Of a stretch of 40,387 nucleotides of DNA, positions 26,743-35,579 are shown piece after piece (the stretch's first letter is position 1; every line of letters starts with the position of its first letter). This DNA is from an uncultured Synergistaceae bacterium (GTDB taxonomy: Bacteria; Synergistota; Synergistia; Synergistales; Aminobacteriaceae): contig CALMZW010000227.1 in assembly GCA_937870605.1 (NCBI GenBank), forward strand, positions 1 through 40,387, written 5' to 3'. A program made the position numbers and the translations under genes. The notes under the pieces are model-generated. The model was given only the letters and a program-made list of their open reading frames with translations, was not told the DNA's origin and did no database searches.

Positions 26743-28277
26743 ACGGCGTGGGGCGGGACGTCCCGGACCGTATCCCGGGATATGGGGACGCGCGTCCCTT
26801 TTCGGCGGACGGAATCGCGGAAACGCCGCTGAGAGAGGCTCCGGAGACGGAGAGCGGCGCGGAAACGCGCGGGCGTTCCGTCGCGAAGGTCGTTCCGCTC
26901 GAACGGTCGCTCGACCTGCTCGACCTGCGCGACGGAATGACGATCTCGTTCCACCATCATCTCCGCGACGGGGACCTCGTCGTTTCGATGGTCCTCGACG
27001 CGCTGGCGCGCCGCGGCCTCAGGGGACTGACCCTCGCGCCGACGGCGCTCTTCCCGGTGCACGAGTCCATTCTGGCGCACGTCCGCGCGGGCGTGGTCGC
27101 GGGCATTCAGGGCAGCGTGAACGGTCCCGTCGGGCGGGCCGCGTCGGACGGGCTCTTCGACGGCCCCGTCGTGCTTCGGTCGCACGGGGGCAGGGCGCGC
27201 GCGGCCGCTTCGGGCGAACTTCCGGTCGACGTCGCGTTCATCGCGGCTCCGACCGCCGACCCCGAGGGCAACCTGAGCGGCCTGTCGGGGCCGTCCGCGT
27301 GCGGCTCGCTCGGCTACGCGCACACGGACGCGCGGTACGCGCGGCAGGTGGTCGCGCTGACCGACACCCTCGTCCCGTATCCGCTGCCGCGCGCGTCCAT
27401 CGACCAGAGCTGCGTGGACCTGGTCGTTCCGGTCGAGCGTCTGGGAATCCCGGAACGGATCGTCTCCGGGACGCTCGCGGTCACGAAGGATCCCTTGCGC
27501 CTCCTGATCGCCGAGCGCACGGCGCGCGTTCTGGACGCGTGCGGCGTGATCGCGCCGGGAATGTCGTTTCAGGCCGGGGCGGGCGGAATCTCGCTCGCGG
27601 CGACGGCCGCCGTGCGCGAACGCATGCGGGAGCGGAAGATCCGGGGGAGTTTCGCGTCGGGCGGCATCACGGGCGATCTCGTGGCAATGCACGAAGAGGG
27701 GCTCTTCGACGCGCTGCTCGACGTCCAGTCCTTCGATACGGAGGCGGTCCGCTCCCTTTCGCGGAATCCGGGGCACCGCGAGATGAGCGCGGCGATGTAC
27801 GCGTGTCCCTCGTCCCGCGGGTGCGTCGTCGACCGGCTCGACGCGGCGATCCTGGGAGCGACGCAGGTGGACGTCGACTTCAACGTGAACGTCAACACCG
27901 AGTCGGACGGCGTGCTGCTCCACGGCATCGGCGGGCACATGGACACGGCCGCCGGGGCCGGCGTGACCGTGATCGTGACGCCGCTGCTGCGCGGCAGGCT
28001 CCCGATGGTCGTCGACCGGGTCCTGACGGTCACGACGCCGGGATCGACCGTGGATGTGATCGTGACCGAGCGCGGCGTCGCCGTGAACCCGGCGAGGGCC
28101 GACCTGGCCGAAGCGCTCCGGAAGGCGCGACTGCCCCTTCGCGACATCGGCGATCTTCGCGACGACGCATACGCGCTGACGGGCGAGCCCGAAGCGCCGC
28201 GTTTCGGGGATCGGATCATCGGCGTCGTGGAGTATCGAGACGGAACGGTCATCGACGTGATCCGGAACGTTGTGTAG
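26733..28277 (+). CDS. citF: Citrate lyase alpha subunit-like (CitF)
   Basis: 514 aa; GMTISFHHHLRDGDLVVSMVLDALARRGLRGLTLAPTALFPVHE; GSVNGPVGRA; LPVDVAFIAAPTADPEGNLSGLSGPSACGSLGYAHTDA; GGISLAATAAVRERMRERKIRGSFASGGITG. Confidence 0.93.
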   Translation: MPLNGVGRDVPDRIPGYGDARPFSADGIAETPLREAPETESGAETRGRSVAKVVPLERSLDLLDLRDGMTISFHHHLRDGDLVVSMVLDALARRGLRGLTLAPTALFPVHESILAHVRAGVVAGIQGSVNGPVGRAASDGLFDGPVVLRSHGGRARAAASGELPVDVAFIAAPTADPEGNLSGLSGPSACGSLGYAHTDARYARQVVALTDTLVPYPLPRASIDQSCVDLVVPVERLGIPERIVSGTLAVTKDPLRLLIAERTARVLDACGVIAPGMSFQAGAGGISLAATAAVRERMRERKIRGSFASGGITGDLVAMHEEGLFDALLDVQSFDTEAVRSLSRNPGHREMSAAMYACPSSRGCVVDRLDAAILGATQVDVDFNVNVNTESDGVLLHGIGGHMDTAAGAGVTVIVTPLLRGRLPMVVDRVLTVTTPGSTVDVIVTERGVAVNPARADLAEALRKARLPLRDIGDLRDDAYALTGEPEAPRFGDRIIGVVEYRDGTVIDVIRNVV

Positions 28278-28367
28278 AAGATCGCGGGAGGTCCGTTCCC
28301 TGATGGAATCCCTGATTTCTCCGGCGACTGCCCGATGAACGGACGTTGCGCAGAAGTTCCATGAAGA

Positions 28368-28439
28368 CCGGAAAGCGACAGCGGCAGAGCTGTGATGGCT
28401 TCGCCGCGTCACCCGGACGCCCCCGGAGCGCCTTTCCGG
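28368..28439 (+). ncRNA. Putative structured noncoding element upstream of an intrinsic terminator
   Basis: Perfect outer pairing CCGGAAAG (28368-28375) / CTTTCCGG (28432-28439) enclosing AGC...GCT and GTGATGGC-TTC-GCC..TCAC hairpins; no convincing CDS. No known family recognised. Confidence 0.3.
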
Positions 28440-28454
28440 AAACGATGACGCGGG

Positions 28455-28493
28455 AACGTCCTTCTCCGACAGATCGGGGAAGGACGTTTTTTT
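28455..28493 (+). terminator. Rho-independent terminator between citF and the DUF3160 gene
   Basis: AACGTCCTTC - 14-nt loop - GAAGGACGTT followed by TTTTT; 10-bp perfect stem. Confidence 0.9.
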
Positions 28494-28555
28494 GCGCGTT
28501 TCTGGTGTACGATAGGACAGAATTGTTTTACCGAAAACCTTGCAGAAGGGATGTG

Positions 28556-31189
28556 ATGCGGGTGAAGAAAAGCATTGGGGCGATGGGTGCGTTTCTTGTC
28601 GCGGCTGTGCTGTTCGCGTCGTTCGGGAGCGGACGTGCGTCGGCCGACGAGACGTGCGTCGTCGTCCGTCAGATCGCGCCGGTGATGAAGACGCCCGGAC
28701 CGTACACAACGGTCGAGAACGGACGGGGCGTCGAAATGCGCGACGACATCGAGGCGTGCGTCTACTACGGGAGCCGCGTGACCGTCGCCCCCGTGACGGG
28801 GAAGCACGCGGCGAAATGGGTGGCGCTGAAATACGAGGGAACGATGCTCGGATACATCGAGAAGAATGCGATCGCTCCCTTCCCGGCGTACGATTCCTCC
28901 GACCCCGGGACCTACTCTGTCAGGACGGAGAAGCTCGAACTCTTCCTGCTTCCCGGGAAGCACCCGGCTGCGAAGTACAGCGCGTTCTTCCTGCCGCGCG
29001 GCGTGGCCGTCACCGGAATCGGAAAAGCGTCCGCGGCAGGGAAGGACTGGATCCTGCTGCGATTCACGAGCGTCGGCGCCTCGGAGGAGAACCCCGAGCC
29101 CGCGGACGTCCAGACGCGGTATGCGTGGGCCTTGGCCTCGGACCTGACGCGTCTCGGGGCATCGTACGTTCCGGACCTCTCGAAAGTCGACGAGTCCCGG
29201 ATTCCGTCGCAGATCATGACGGAGCAGGACGCGGGGATGAAGCGGCGTGTCGACATCGGAAAGGCGGAGCGGGCGAAGCTCGTCGCCCACGGCTTCTACG
29301 TCGATCCGAAGCCCGTGATCCTCGAGACGCTCGAAGTCGACGACCTGGTCGAGTCGTACCCGCGCGTTCGCGACCACACAACGCCGCTCTTCATCACGGC
29401 CGATCTCGGGCTGCACACGTTCCACCTCCTCTTCGACCGGATGCTCCAGAAGGTCGAGGAACGACACTTCGCGCCGTCGCTCGCGACGCTTCTCGGGCTC
29501 ATGAAGAAGGGCCTCGCGAACATGACGCCGGCGCTTGCGGCGAACGACGCGGGGAAGGTCGTCGCGTCCGCAGCGTCCGACTACCTCGACGTCGCCGCGG
29601 CGCTTCTGACGGGCAAGGGCGCGCTCTCGCCGAGGGGGAGGACCGAGGTCGACCGGATCCTCGCCGCGAAAGAGAAGAAGCGTTCGACGCTCTCGGGCCG
29701 CGATGAGGACTACACGCTCTACCGTCCCAGAGGACACTATGCGCTCACGCCGGAACTCGGGCGATACTTCCGGGCGATGAGCTTTCTCGGCGGCGTCACG
29801 TTCGGCCTGAAAGCGCAGGACGAGGCGGCGGCGCTCCGGAACACGGGCGTGATCGCGGTGCTCTGCGCGCTGCTCGACGATCCGGCGACGCTCGCGGCGT
29901 GGAAGAGGGTCTTCGATCCGTTCACGGAGCTTGTCGGCGCGTCCAACGACAACTCGTGGTACGACTACGGCCCCGTCGTGAAGAAGGGCTTCGCGCCGGA
30001 CGCCCCCGGCGACGCCGAGAGGATGCGCGCCCTCAACCGCGCGCTTCTCGACGCGAGCAGGCCGCCGCTCATCATCGGCGTTCCGGCCCCGAGGACGGGC
30101 GCGTCGCAGAAGGAGCGGGAAGAGGACGCGATCGGCTTCCGGTTCATCGGACGGCGGTTCACGTTCGACGCGATGGCGTTCAATATGCTGACGTCGCCGC
30201 AAACGGGAACGGACGAGAAGCCGCGGAACCTCCCCGATCCGCTCGACGTCATGGCGGTCCTCGGATCGCCCGCGGCGCGGCTCGAAGCGAGGGCGTTCGA
30301 GGGGTTCGCGAAATACGGCGAGAACCTGAAGAAGCTCCGGGAGGCGTGGGGGGCGTTCCCGCGGAATCCGCTCTCGGCGAACGTCTATTCCCGGCTGCTG
30401 CGGATCTTCTCGGAGTACTTCGAGCCGACGGGGAGCGGGCAGTTCTTCGCGAAGTCGCCGAACTGGGAGTACCGGAAGCTCGTCGCGGCCTCGGCGGCCT
30501 GGGCGGAACTCAAGCACGACACGATCCTCTACGGCGAGCAGTCCGGCGCGGAGATGGGCGACGGCGGGGACGTCTGGTACGCTCCCGACTTCCTGTTCCC
30601 GGAGCCGCGCGGATATGTCGAGCCGCAGCCGAAGCTCTTCGGCGCGCTCGCGTCCTGCGCGTCGGGCGTGGCGAAATTCCTCTCGAACGCGGGGATCACG
30701 GACGAGGAATACGCAGGAAAACTCGCGACGTTCGCCGACCTCATGAAGCGGCTCGCCGCGATCGCGGGGAAGGAGACGGCCGGAGGCGAGATCACGGCCG
30801 ACGACTACCGCTTCATCCGGGAGTTCCCGTGCGAGCTGACGCGCGAGCTCCTGTTGCCCGAAGACATGCAACAGCTCTATCCGCCGGTCGCCGAGGATGT
30901 CCGCGACCGGCTCCGGATGGCGCTCGTCGCCGACGTCGCGACCGACTACTTCGCGGGCCGCGCGCTCCATGTCGCGACCGGGACGCCGCGCCATATCAAC
31001 GTCTTCGTCGACGATCCGTGGGGCGGTCCGCGCGTGACGCGGGGGGCGGTCTTCTCGTTCTATTCGTTCGCGCGTCCGCTCGCCTCCGGGCGAATGGACG
31101 ACGCGGCCTGGAAGAAGCTGGTCTACGGCAAGGACCAGAAGGCGCTCGACGCGCTGCGGCCGGCCTGGACGAGAAAACCGGAGAACTGA
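28556..31189 (+). CDS. Exported DUF3160-family protein
   Basis: Start MRVKKSIGAMGAFLVAAVLFASFGSGRASA (signal peptide, RBS GAAGGG); DDLVESYPRVRDHTTPLFITADLGLHTFHLLFDRMLQKVEERHFAPSL; SASNDNSWYDYGPVVKK-type and C-terminal VATGTPRHINVFVDDPWGGPRVTRGAVFSFYSF segments. Confidence 0.8.
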   Translation: MRVKKSIGAMGAFLVAAVLFASFGSGRASADETCVVVRQIAPVMKTPGPYTTVENGRGVEMRDDIEACVYYGSRVTVAPVTGKHAAKWVALKYEGTMLGYIEKNAIAPFPAYDSSDPGTYSVRTEKLELFLLPGKHPAAKYSAFFLPRGVAVTGIGKASAAGKDWILLRFTSVGASEENPEPADVQTRYAWALASDLTRLGASYVPDLSKVDESRIPSQIMTEQDAGMKRRVDIGKAERAKLVAHGFYVDPKPVILETLEVDDLVESYPRVRDHTTPLFITADLGLHTFHLLFDRMLQKVEERHFAPSLATLLGLMKKGLANMTPALAANDAGKVVASAASDYLDVAAALLTGKGALSPRGRTEVDRILAAKEKKRSTLSGRDEDYTLYRPRGHYALTPELGRYFRAMSFLGGVTFGLKAQDEAAALRNTGVIAVLCALLDDPATLAAWKRVFDPFTELVGASNDNSWYDYGPVVKKGFAPDAPGDAERMRALNRALLDASRPPLIIGVPAPRTGASQKEREEDAIGFRFIGRRFTFDAMAFNMLTSPQTGTDEKPRNLPDPLDVMAVLGSPAARLEARAFEGFAKYGENLKKLREAWGAFPRNPLSANVYSRLLRIFSEYFEPTGSGQFFAKSPNWEYRKLVAASAAWAELKHDTILYGEQSGAEMGDGGDVWYAPDFLFPEPRGYVEPQPKLFGALASCASGVAKFLSNAGITDEEYAGKLATFADLMKRLAAIAGKETAGGEITADDYRFIREFPCELTRELLLPEDMQQLYPPVAEDVRDRLRMALVADVATDYFAGRALHVATGTPRHINVFVDDPWGGPRVTRGAVFSFYSFARPLASGRMDDAAWKKLVYGKDQKALDALRPAWTRKPEN

Positions 31190-32044
31190 GTGCTCGCTTC
31201 GCTCGCTACGCTCGTACGAACGGTCGTCGCGTGCGCGCTGCTGGGGGGGCTGTCCTTCCCCGGCGGCGCGCACGCGCTTGTGTGTCCGCCGTTGCCCGCA
31301 GGAATCCGGCTCGCCGTCTCCCGGCCGCCTTCATCCGGCGCCCTTCCGGTCGCAGCCGGGATCATCGGCGGCATCGTCCCACACCACGACGTCGCCGGGG
31401 CGATGATCCTGCGGTTCTACGCGACGCTGAAGGCTTCGGGGCTCTCGCCGAAGCGCGTTGTGCTCATCGCTCCGGACCACTACAGGGCGGGGCGGGGGTC
31501 CGTCACGGTCTGCGGCGCGGACTGGGAGACTTCGTCCGGGACGCTCCCGGCGGACGCGGCCGCAGTCGGCGCGATCGTTCGTTCCGACGCGGCGTCCCGC
31601 GACGACCGGATCTTCGTCCGCGAACACGGCGTGACGACGCACCTTCCGCTCATCCGGGAGGCGTTTCCCGGCGCGACGGTGATCCCTGTCGCCCTTCGGA
31701 CGTCCGCGTCGGACATACAACTGCTCGTCCTCCGGAAGATCCTCCTGCCGTTCCTCCGCGACGGGGGGCTCGTGATCCTGAGCATGGACCTGTCGCATCA
31801 CAAACTCCCGGCGGGTGCTGCGCGCGAAGACGCCCGGACGCTGCCGGTCCTCGCCGGAATGGACATAAAATCCCTTCGCGGCCTCGACATCGACACCCCC
31901 CGCGGCGCGGCGCTCTTCCTCGCGCTCGTGCGCGACCTCGGGGGCGAGCGCGGCGTCGTCTTCGATCACACGAACTCGGGCGTCATCCGGGGCAGGCCGG
32001 AAGAACCCTGTACGAGCTACGCGACGATGCTGTTTTCGCGCTGA
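31190..32044 (+). CDS. MEMO/AmmeMemoRadiSam system protein B-like, with N-terminal leader
   Basis: GTG directly after the DUF3160 TGA; GGIVPHHDVAGAMILRFY, LIAPDHYRAGRG, REHGVTTHLPLIREAFPGATVIPVAL, LSMDLSHHKL; N-terminus LASLATLVRTVVACALLGGLSFPGGAHA is signal-like. Confidence 0.82.
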   Translation: MLASLATLVRTVVACALLGGLSFPGGAHALVCPPLPAGIRLAVSRPPSSGALPVAAGIIGGIVPHHDVAGAMILRFYATLKASGLSPKRVVLIAPDHYRAGRGSVTVCGADWETSSGTLPADAAAVGAIVRSDAASRDDRIFVREHGVTTHLPLIREAFPGATVIPVALRTSASDIQLLVLRKILLPFLRDGGLVILSMDLSHHKLPAGAAREDARTLPVLAGMDIKSLRGLDIDTPRGAALFLALVRDLGGERGVVFDHTNSGVIRGRPEEPCTSYATMLFSR

Positions 32045-32065
32045 CCGTGCGGTACGGGGAGCGTT

Positions 32066-32332
32066 TTACCGGGGAGCGATTCCCCTCCCGACGGCCGTTT
32101 CGATGCGCGCGCGGAGCGTGCAGTCGAGCGCGCCGCGGTCGTCGATCCGGACGGTCGCGTTCGTGACGCCCTTCGTATTCAGTATCTCGCGGGCGGTCGC
32201 GCGCATGCGGTCGCCGAACTGTCGTTCGACCGGGCTCGTGACGGAGATCTCGATCCCGTCGGGATGCGGCCCGACCGTCACCATCGCGTCGCTCGATTCG
32301 AGCGATCCCGCGCTTGCCGTTCTGTCGATCAT
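32066..32332 (-). CDS. citD: Citrate lyase acyl carrier protein (gamma subunit)
   Basis: MIDRTASAGSLESSDAMVTVGPHPDGIEISVTSPVERQFGDRMRATAREILNTKGVTNATVRIDDRGALDCTLRARIETAVGRG: canonical CitD. Confidence 0.95.
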   Translation of the reverse strand: MIDRTASAGSLESSDAMVTVGPHPDGIEISVTSPVERQFGDRMRATAREILNTKGVTNATVRIDDRGALDCTLRARIETAVGRGIAPR

Positions 32333-32385
32333 CACTGGAATCCAACTCCTTTTCCTGGCGAATGGGTGTTCCCGGGAAGCGGGCG

Positions 32386-33471
32386 TCAGTGTCGCCCGGT
32401 CCCGAGCGCGATCCGTTTCCAGAGCGCCGCGCTTTCCGGGTCGCTCTCTTTCTTTCGTTCGATCGCGACGAGCGCGTCGTAGGTCGTCGCGGGGAGCAGC
32501 GCCCGCGTTTCCGCAAGCCGCCCCTCCCGGATGAGCCGCCGCACGCGCGACGCCGACACGGCCTCGCCGTCGCGTTCGACCCTCGGGATCTCCGTGACCC
32601 GGACGCCTCTGGGCGGCAAGACGCGCTTCAGGGCTTCGTTGTACGTCCTCGTGACGGGGCAGTAGGGCTCGGTTCCGACGAAGCGCTCCGTGACGCGAAG
32701 CGCGGGGGCGATCCGCTCGGCGAAGAGCGTCGCGTCGAGCGTCGCGTGGACCTGCGCCACGGCGTCGTCGCGCGTGAAGTACGACGGAAAGGTCCGCGAC
32801 GAGATGACGTACGGTCCCCCGCGAAGGACGGACACGTTCCCGAGGTCCGCCGTCCCGTCCCGAACGAGCGCAAAGCGCAGGTCGAACGGGAAAACCGAGC
32901 GGTCCTCCTCGACGACGAGGACGTAGAGATGCGGCGCGCGCGCGGCGGCCGTTTCGAGCAGATACCTGTGGCCGAGCGTGAACGGGTTCGCGTTGACGAC
33001 CGCAGCCCCCGCGCCGTCCGGCCGTCCGGCCGCCGCATCCGACAGCGCGGACAGAAACGGGGCGAGGCCGCCGCGTTCCCTCCCCGCGACGGACCACTCC
33101 AGGAGCGCGGCGTCGTCGGTCCGGGCGACGAGGTCGAACGAGAGCGCCTGAAAGACCGGAGCCGTCTCCGGCTTCGTGAACACGTACAGCTCCGTCTTTC
33201 CCTGCCGAAGCGCTTCTGTCACGAGCGCGGAGACGATCCGCGCGGCGATGCCTTCGTCGCGGCATTCGGGGAGCGCGCCGAGGCCCCGGATCGTCGCGCC
33301 GACCAGGGATCCCGTTCCGACGAGCCGCTCCGAGCCGTCGAAGACCCCCAGGATCCGATCGCCGTCGTCCGTCGCCGGAACGGAGAGGCCGAGGCGCGCA
33401 AGAAGCTCGCGCCGATCCCGACCCTCCGGTCCGGCGTCGCGGATCCATCGTTCCGTGAACGCAGCGAACAT
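32386..33471 (-). CDS. citC: [Citrate (pro-3S)-lyase] ligase (CitC)
   Basis: N-terminal GNAT-like half (LVGATIRGLGALPECRDEGIAARIVSALVTEALRQGKTELYVFTKPE) plus nucleotidyltransferase half (VVNANPFTLGHRYLLETAA...VSASRVRRLIREGR). Confidence 0.93.
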   Translation of the reverse strand: MFAAFTERWIRDAGPEGRDRRELLARLGLSVPATDDGDRILGVFDGSERLVGTGSLVGATIRGLGALPECRDEGIAARIVSALVTEALRQGKTELYVFTKPETAPVFQALSFDLVARTDDAALLEWSVAGRERGGLAPFLSALSDAAAGRPDGAGAAVVNANPFTLGHRYLLETAAARAPHLYVLVVEEDRSVFPFDLRFALVRDGTADLGNVSVLRGGPYVISSRTFPSYFTRDDAVAQVHATLDATLFAERIAPALRVTERFVGTEPYCPVTRTYNEALKRVLPPRGVRVTEIPRVERDGEAVSASRVRRLIREGRLAETRALLPATTYDALVAIERKKESDPESAALWKRIALGTGRH

Positions 33472-33502
33472 CGCTGTCGCCTCCTGCCGTGCTTTCCCGG
33501 CC

Positions 33503-35431
33503 TCAGCGCTTCGACGACGCCGCGAGGTTCAGCAGCCCGCCCGCGAGGAGAATGCCGCGTTCCCGTTCGGAGAGCGGGCAGAGCAGGCGCAGGCTTCGGC
33601 CGTCCGCTTCGGCTTGGGCGACGCCGCGTTCGAGCGCTTCCCGGACGCCGCGCAGGACGACACGGCTCGCGCCCTTCGGGGCGAAGATCGCGTAGTGCGA
33701 CGCGTCTTCGAACTGAAGCGGCAGGATGCCGAAGTTGATCAGGTTCTGCCGGTGGATTCGCGCGAAGGATTTCGCGATGACGGCCCGGACGCCGAGATAG
33801 CGCGGCGCGAGCGCCGCGTGCTCGCGGCTCGACCCCTGGCCGTAGTTGCCTCCGGCGACGATGACTCCCGCGCCCGATTCGCGCGCCCGCGCCGGGAAGG
33901 TCGGGTCGACGAGTTCGAAACAGTGTTTCGAGATCTCCGGGATGTTCGACCGGAGCGGCAGGATCTTCGCCCCCGCCGGCATGATGTGGTCGGTCGTGAT
34001 GTCGTCGCCGAGCACGAGAAGGACGTCCGCCGCGATGTCGTCGTCAAGGGGGGGGAAGACCGGCAGCGGCGCGATGTTCGGCCCCCTCGATATCTCCACG
34101 GAGCCGCCGTCTTCGGGCGGCGGAACGATCATCCGGTCGTCCGACGGGAGCGTGTCGGGCCACGCGGGTTTCGGATACGCCCCGAGCGTCCGCGGGTCGG
34201 TGATGCAGCCCCGAAGGGCCGACGCCGCGGCGGTTTCGGCGCTCGCGAGGTAGACGCGCGCGTCTTTCGTGCCCGTGCGCCCCTCGAAGTTCCGGTTCGA
34301 CGTCCGCAGGCTCGCGCCCCCCGACCGCGGGGCCTGACCGATGCCGACGCACGGGCCGCAGGCGCTTTCGAGGATCCGTGCGCCCGATTCCGCGAGATCG
34401 GCGAGTTCGCCGCCGCGCGAGAGCTGAACGACCGTCGAGCGCGACCCCGGAGCGATGCAGAGCGAGATGTTCGGCGGGACGACATGGCCCCTGAGGATCG
34501 CGGCGACGCGCGCCATGTCGAGGTACGATCCGTTCGTGCAGCTGCCGATGAAGACCTGGTCGAGCGGTGTCCCCGCGACCTCCCGGACCGGAACGACGGA
34601 GTCCGGGCTGTGGGGCAGCGCGACGAGCGGCTCCAGCGCGGCAAGATCGATGTCGACGGTTTCGTCGTAGGTCGCGTCCGGGTCGGCTTCCAGCGGAACG
34701 AAGTCGCGCTCCCTGCGGTGCATCTTCAGGAACGCACGGGTCTGCTCGTCGCTCGGAAAGACGGACGACGTCGCGCCGAGTTCGGCCCCCATGTTCGTGA
34801 TGGTTCCGCGCTCGTAGACCGAGAGCGTCGCGACGCCGGGGCCCGCGTATTCGAAGATCTTTCCGACGCCGCCGCTCGTCGAGAGCCGGCGCAGGAGTTC
34901 GAGAACGATGTCTTTCGCGGAGCACCAGGGCGGGAGCGATCCGGTCAGCAGCACCCGGACGATCCGGGGCATTCGGACGACGAACGGATGTCCGCCCATG
35001 GCCATCGCGACGTCGAGTCCGCCCGCGCCGATCGCGAGCATTCCGAGCCCGCCGCACGTCGGCGTGTGGCTGTCGGAGCCGAGGAGCGTCTTTCCGGGAA
35101 TCGCAAAACGCTCCAGATGCACGAAGTGGCAGATGCCGTTCCCGGCACGCGAGAGATACGCGCCGAACTTCGCGGCCGTCGTCGCGAGAAAGGCGTGGTC
35201 GTCCGCGTTCTCGTATCCCGTCTGGAGCGTGTTGTGATCCACGTAGCTCACGGAGCGCTCCGTCCGGACCCTCGGAACGCCCATCGCCTCGAACTCCAGG
35301 AAGGCCATGGTCCCGGTCGCGTCCTGGGTCAGCGTCTGATCGACGCGCAACGCTATCTCCGCGCCCGGTTCGCAGGGCGTCCCCGGCGCGCAGTGCGAGC
35401 GGATCAGCTTCTGTGCGCAATTTTCTCCCAC
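33503..35431 (-). CDS. Aconitate hydratase (fused, 'Aquifex-type' putative aconitase)
   Basis: VGENCAQKLIRSHCAPGTPCEPGAEIALRVDQTLTQDATGTMAFLEFEAMG; GSDSHTPTCGGLGMLAIGAGGLDVA; FIGSCTNGSYLDMA; SNRNFEGRTG; GGNYGQGSSREHAALAPRYLGVRAVIAKSFARIHRQNLINFGILPL. GTG start after AGAGAAGGGA. Confidence 0.92.
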   Translation of the reverse strand: MGENCAQKLIRSHCAPGTPCEPGAEIALRVDQTLTQDATGTMAFLEFEAMGVPRVRTERSVSYVDHNTLQTGYENADDHAFLATTAAKFGAYLSRAGNGICHFVHLERFAIPGKTLLGSDSHTPTCGGLGMLAIGAGGLDVAMAMGGHPFVVRMPRIVRVLLTGSLPPWCSAKDIVLELLRRLSTSGGVGKIFEYAGPGVATLSVYERGTITNMGAELGATSSVFPSDEQTRAFLKMHRRERDFVPLEADPDATYDETVDIDLAALEPLVALPHSPDSVVPVREVAGTPLDQVFIGSCTNGSYLDMARVAAILRGHVVPPNISLCIAPGSRSTVVQLSRGGELADLAESGARILESACGPCVGIGQAPRSGGASLRTSNRNFEGRTGTKDARVYLASAETAAASALRGCITDPRTLGAYPKPAWPDTLPSDDRMIVPPPEDGGSVEISRGPNIAPLPVFPPLDDDIAADVLLVLGDDITTDHIMPAGAKILPLRSNIPEISKHCFELVDPTFPARARESGAGVIVAGGNYGQGSSREHAALAPRYLGVRAVIAKSFARIHRQNLINFGILPLQFEDASHYAIFAPKGASRVVLRGVREALERGVAQAEADGRSLRLLCPLSERERGILLAGGLLNLAASSKR

Positions 35432-35496
35432 GGATGTCCCTTCTCTCTCTTTACAGAATAGTATGGCAAGGATTAGTATATCGCAGGAAGGCCTTT

Positions 35497-35513
35497 TTGG
35501 ATCATGGATCCAA
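35497..35513. promoter_or_regulatory. Putative GntR/FCD operator between the divergent aconitase and gntR genes
   Basis: Perfect inverted repeat TTGGATC-ATG-GATCCAA (7-bp arms). Confidence 0.45.
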
Positions 35514-35579
35514 GATCCAGTTGCAGATTTTTTGGGAGGTGCGACGCCCATCACGCCCTTTGCCGAAGACATACCCGTC

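Noticed and set aside
28346-28555. N-terminal extension of the DUF3160 ORF
   Set aside because: Would be translated through a strong intrinsic terminator; the signal peptide start at 28556 is preceded by an RBS.
26532-28709. 725-aa minus-strand ORF over citEF and the terminator
   Set aside because: Arg-rich antisense frame crossing a terminator and intergenic DNA; no family resemblance.
31190-31217. Repeat-like GTGCTCGCTTCGCTCGCTACGCTCG at the start of the MEMO-like gene
   Set aside because: Short imperfect CGCT-type low-complexity sequence common in GC-rich genomes; not long or regular enough to call a repeat element.
28409-31273. 954-aa minus-strand ORF antisense to the DUF3160 gene
   Set aside because: Arg/Glu-rich low-complexity shadow ORF; the sense frame has a signal peptide, RBS and family motifs.
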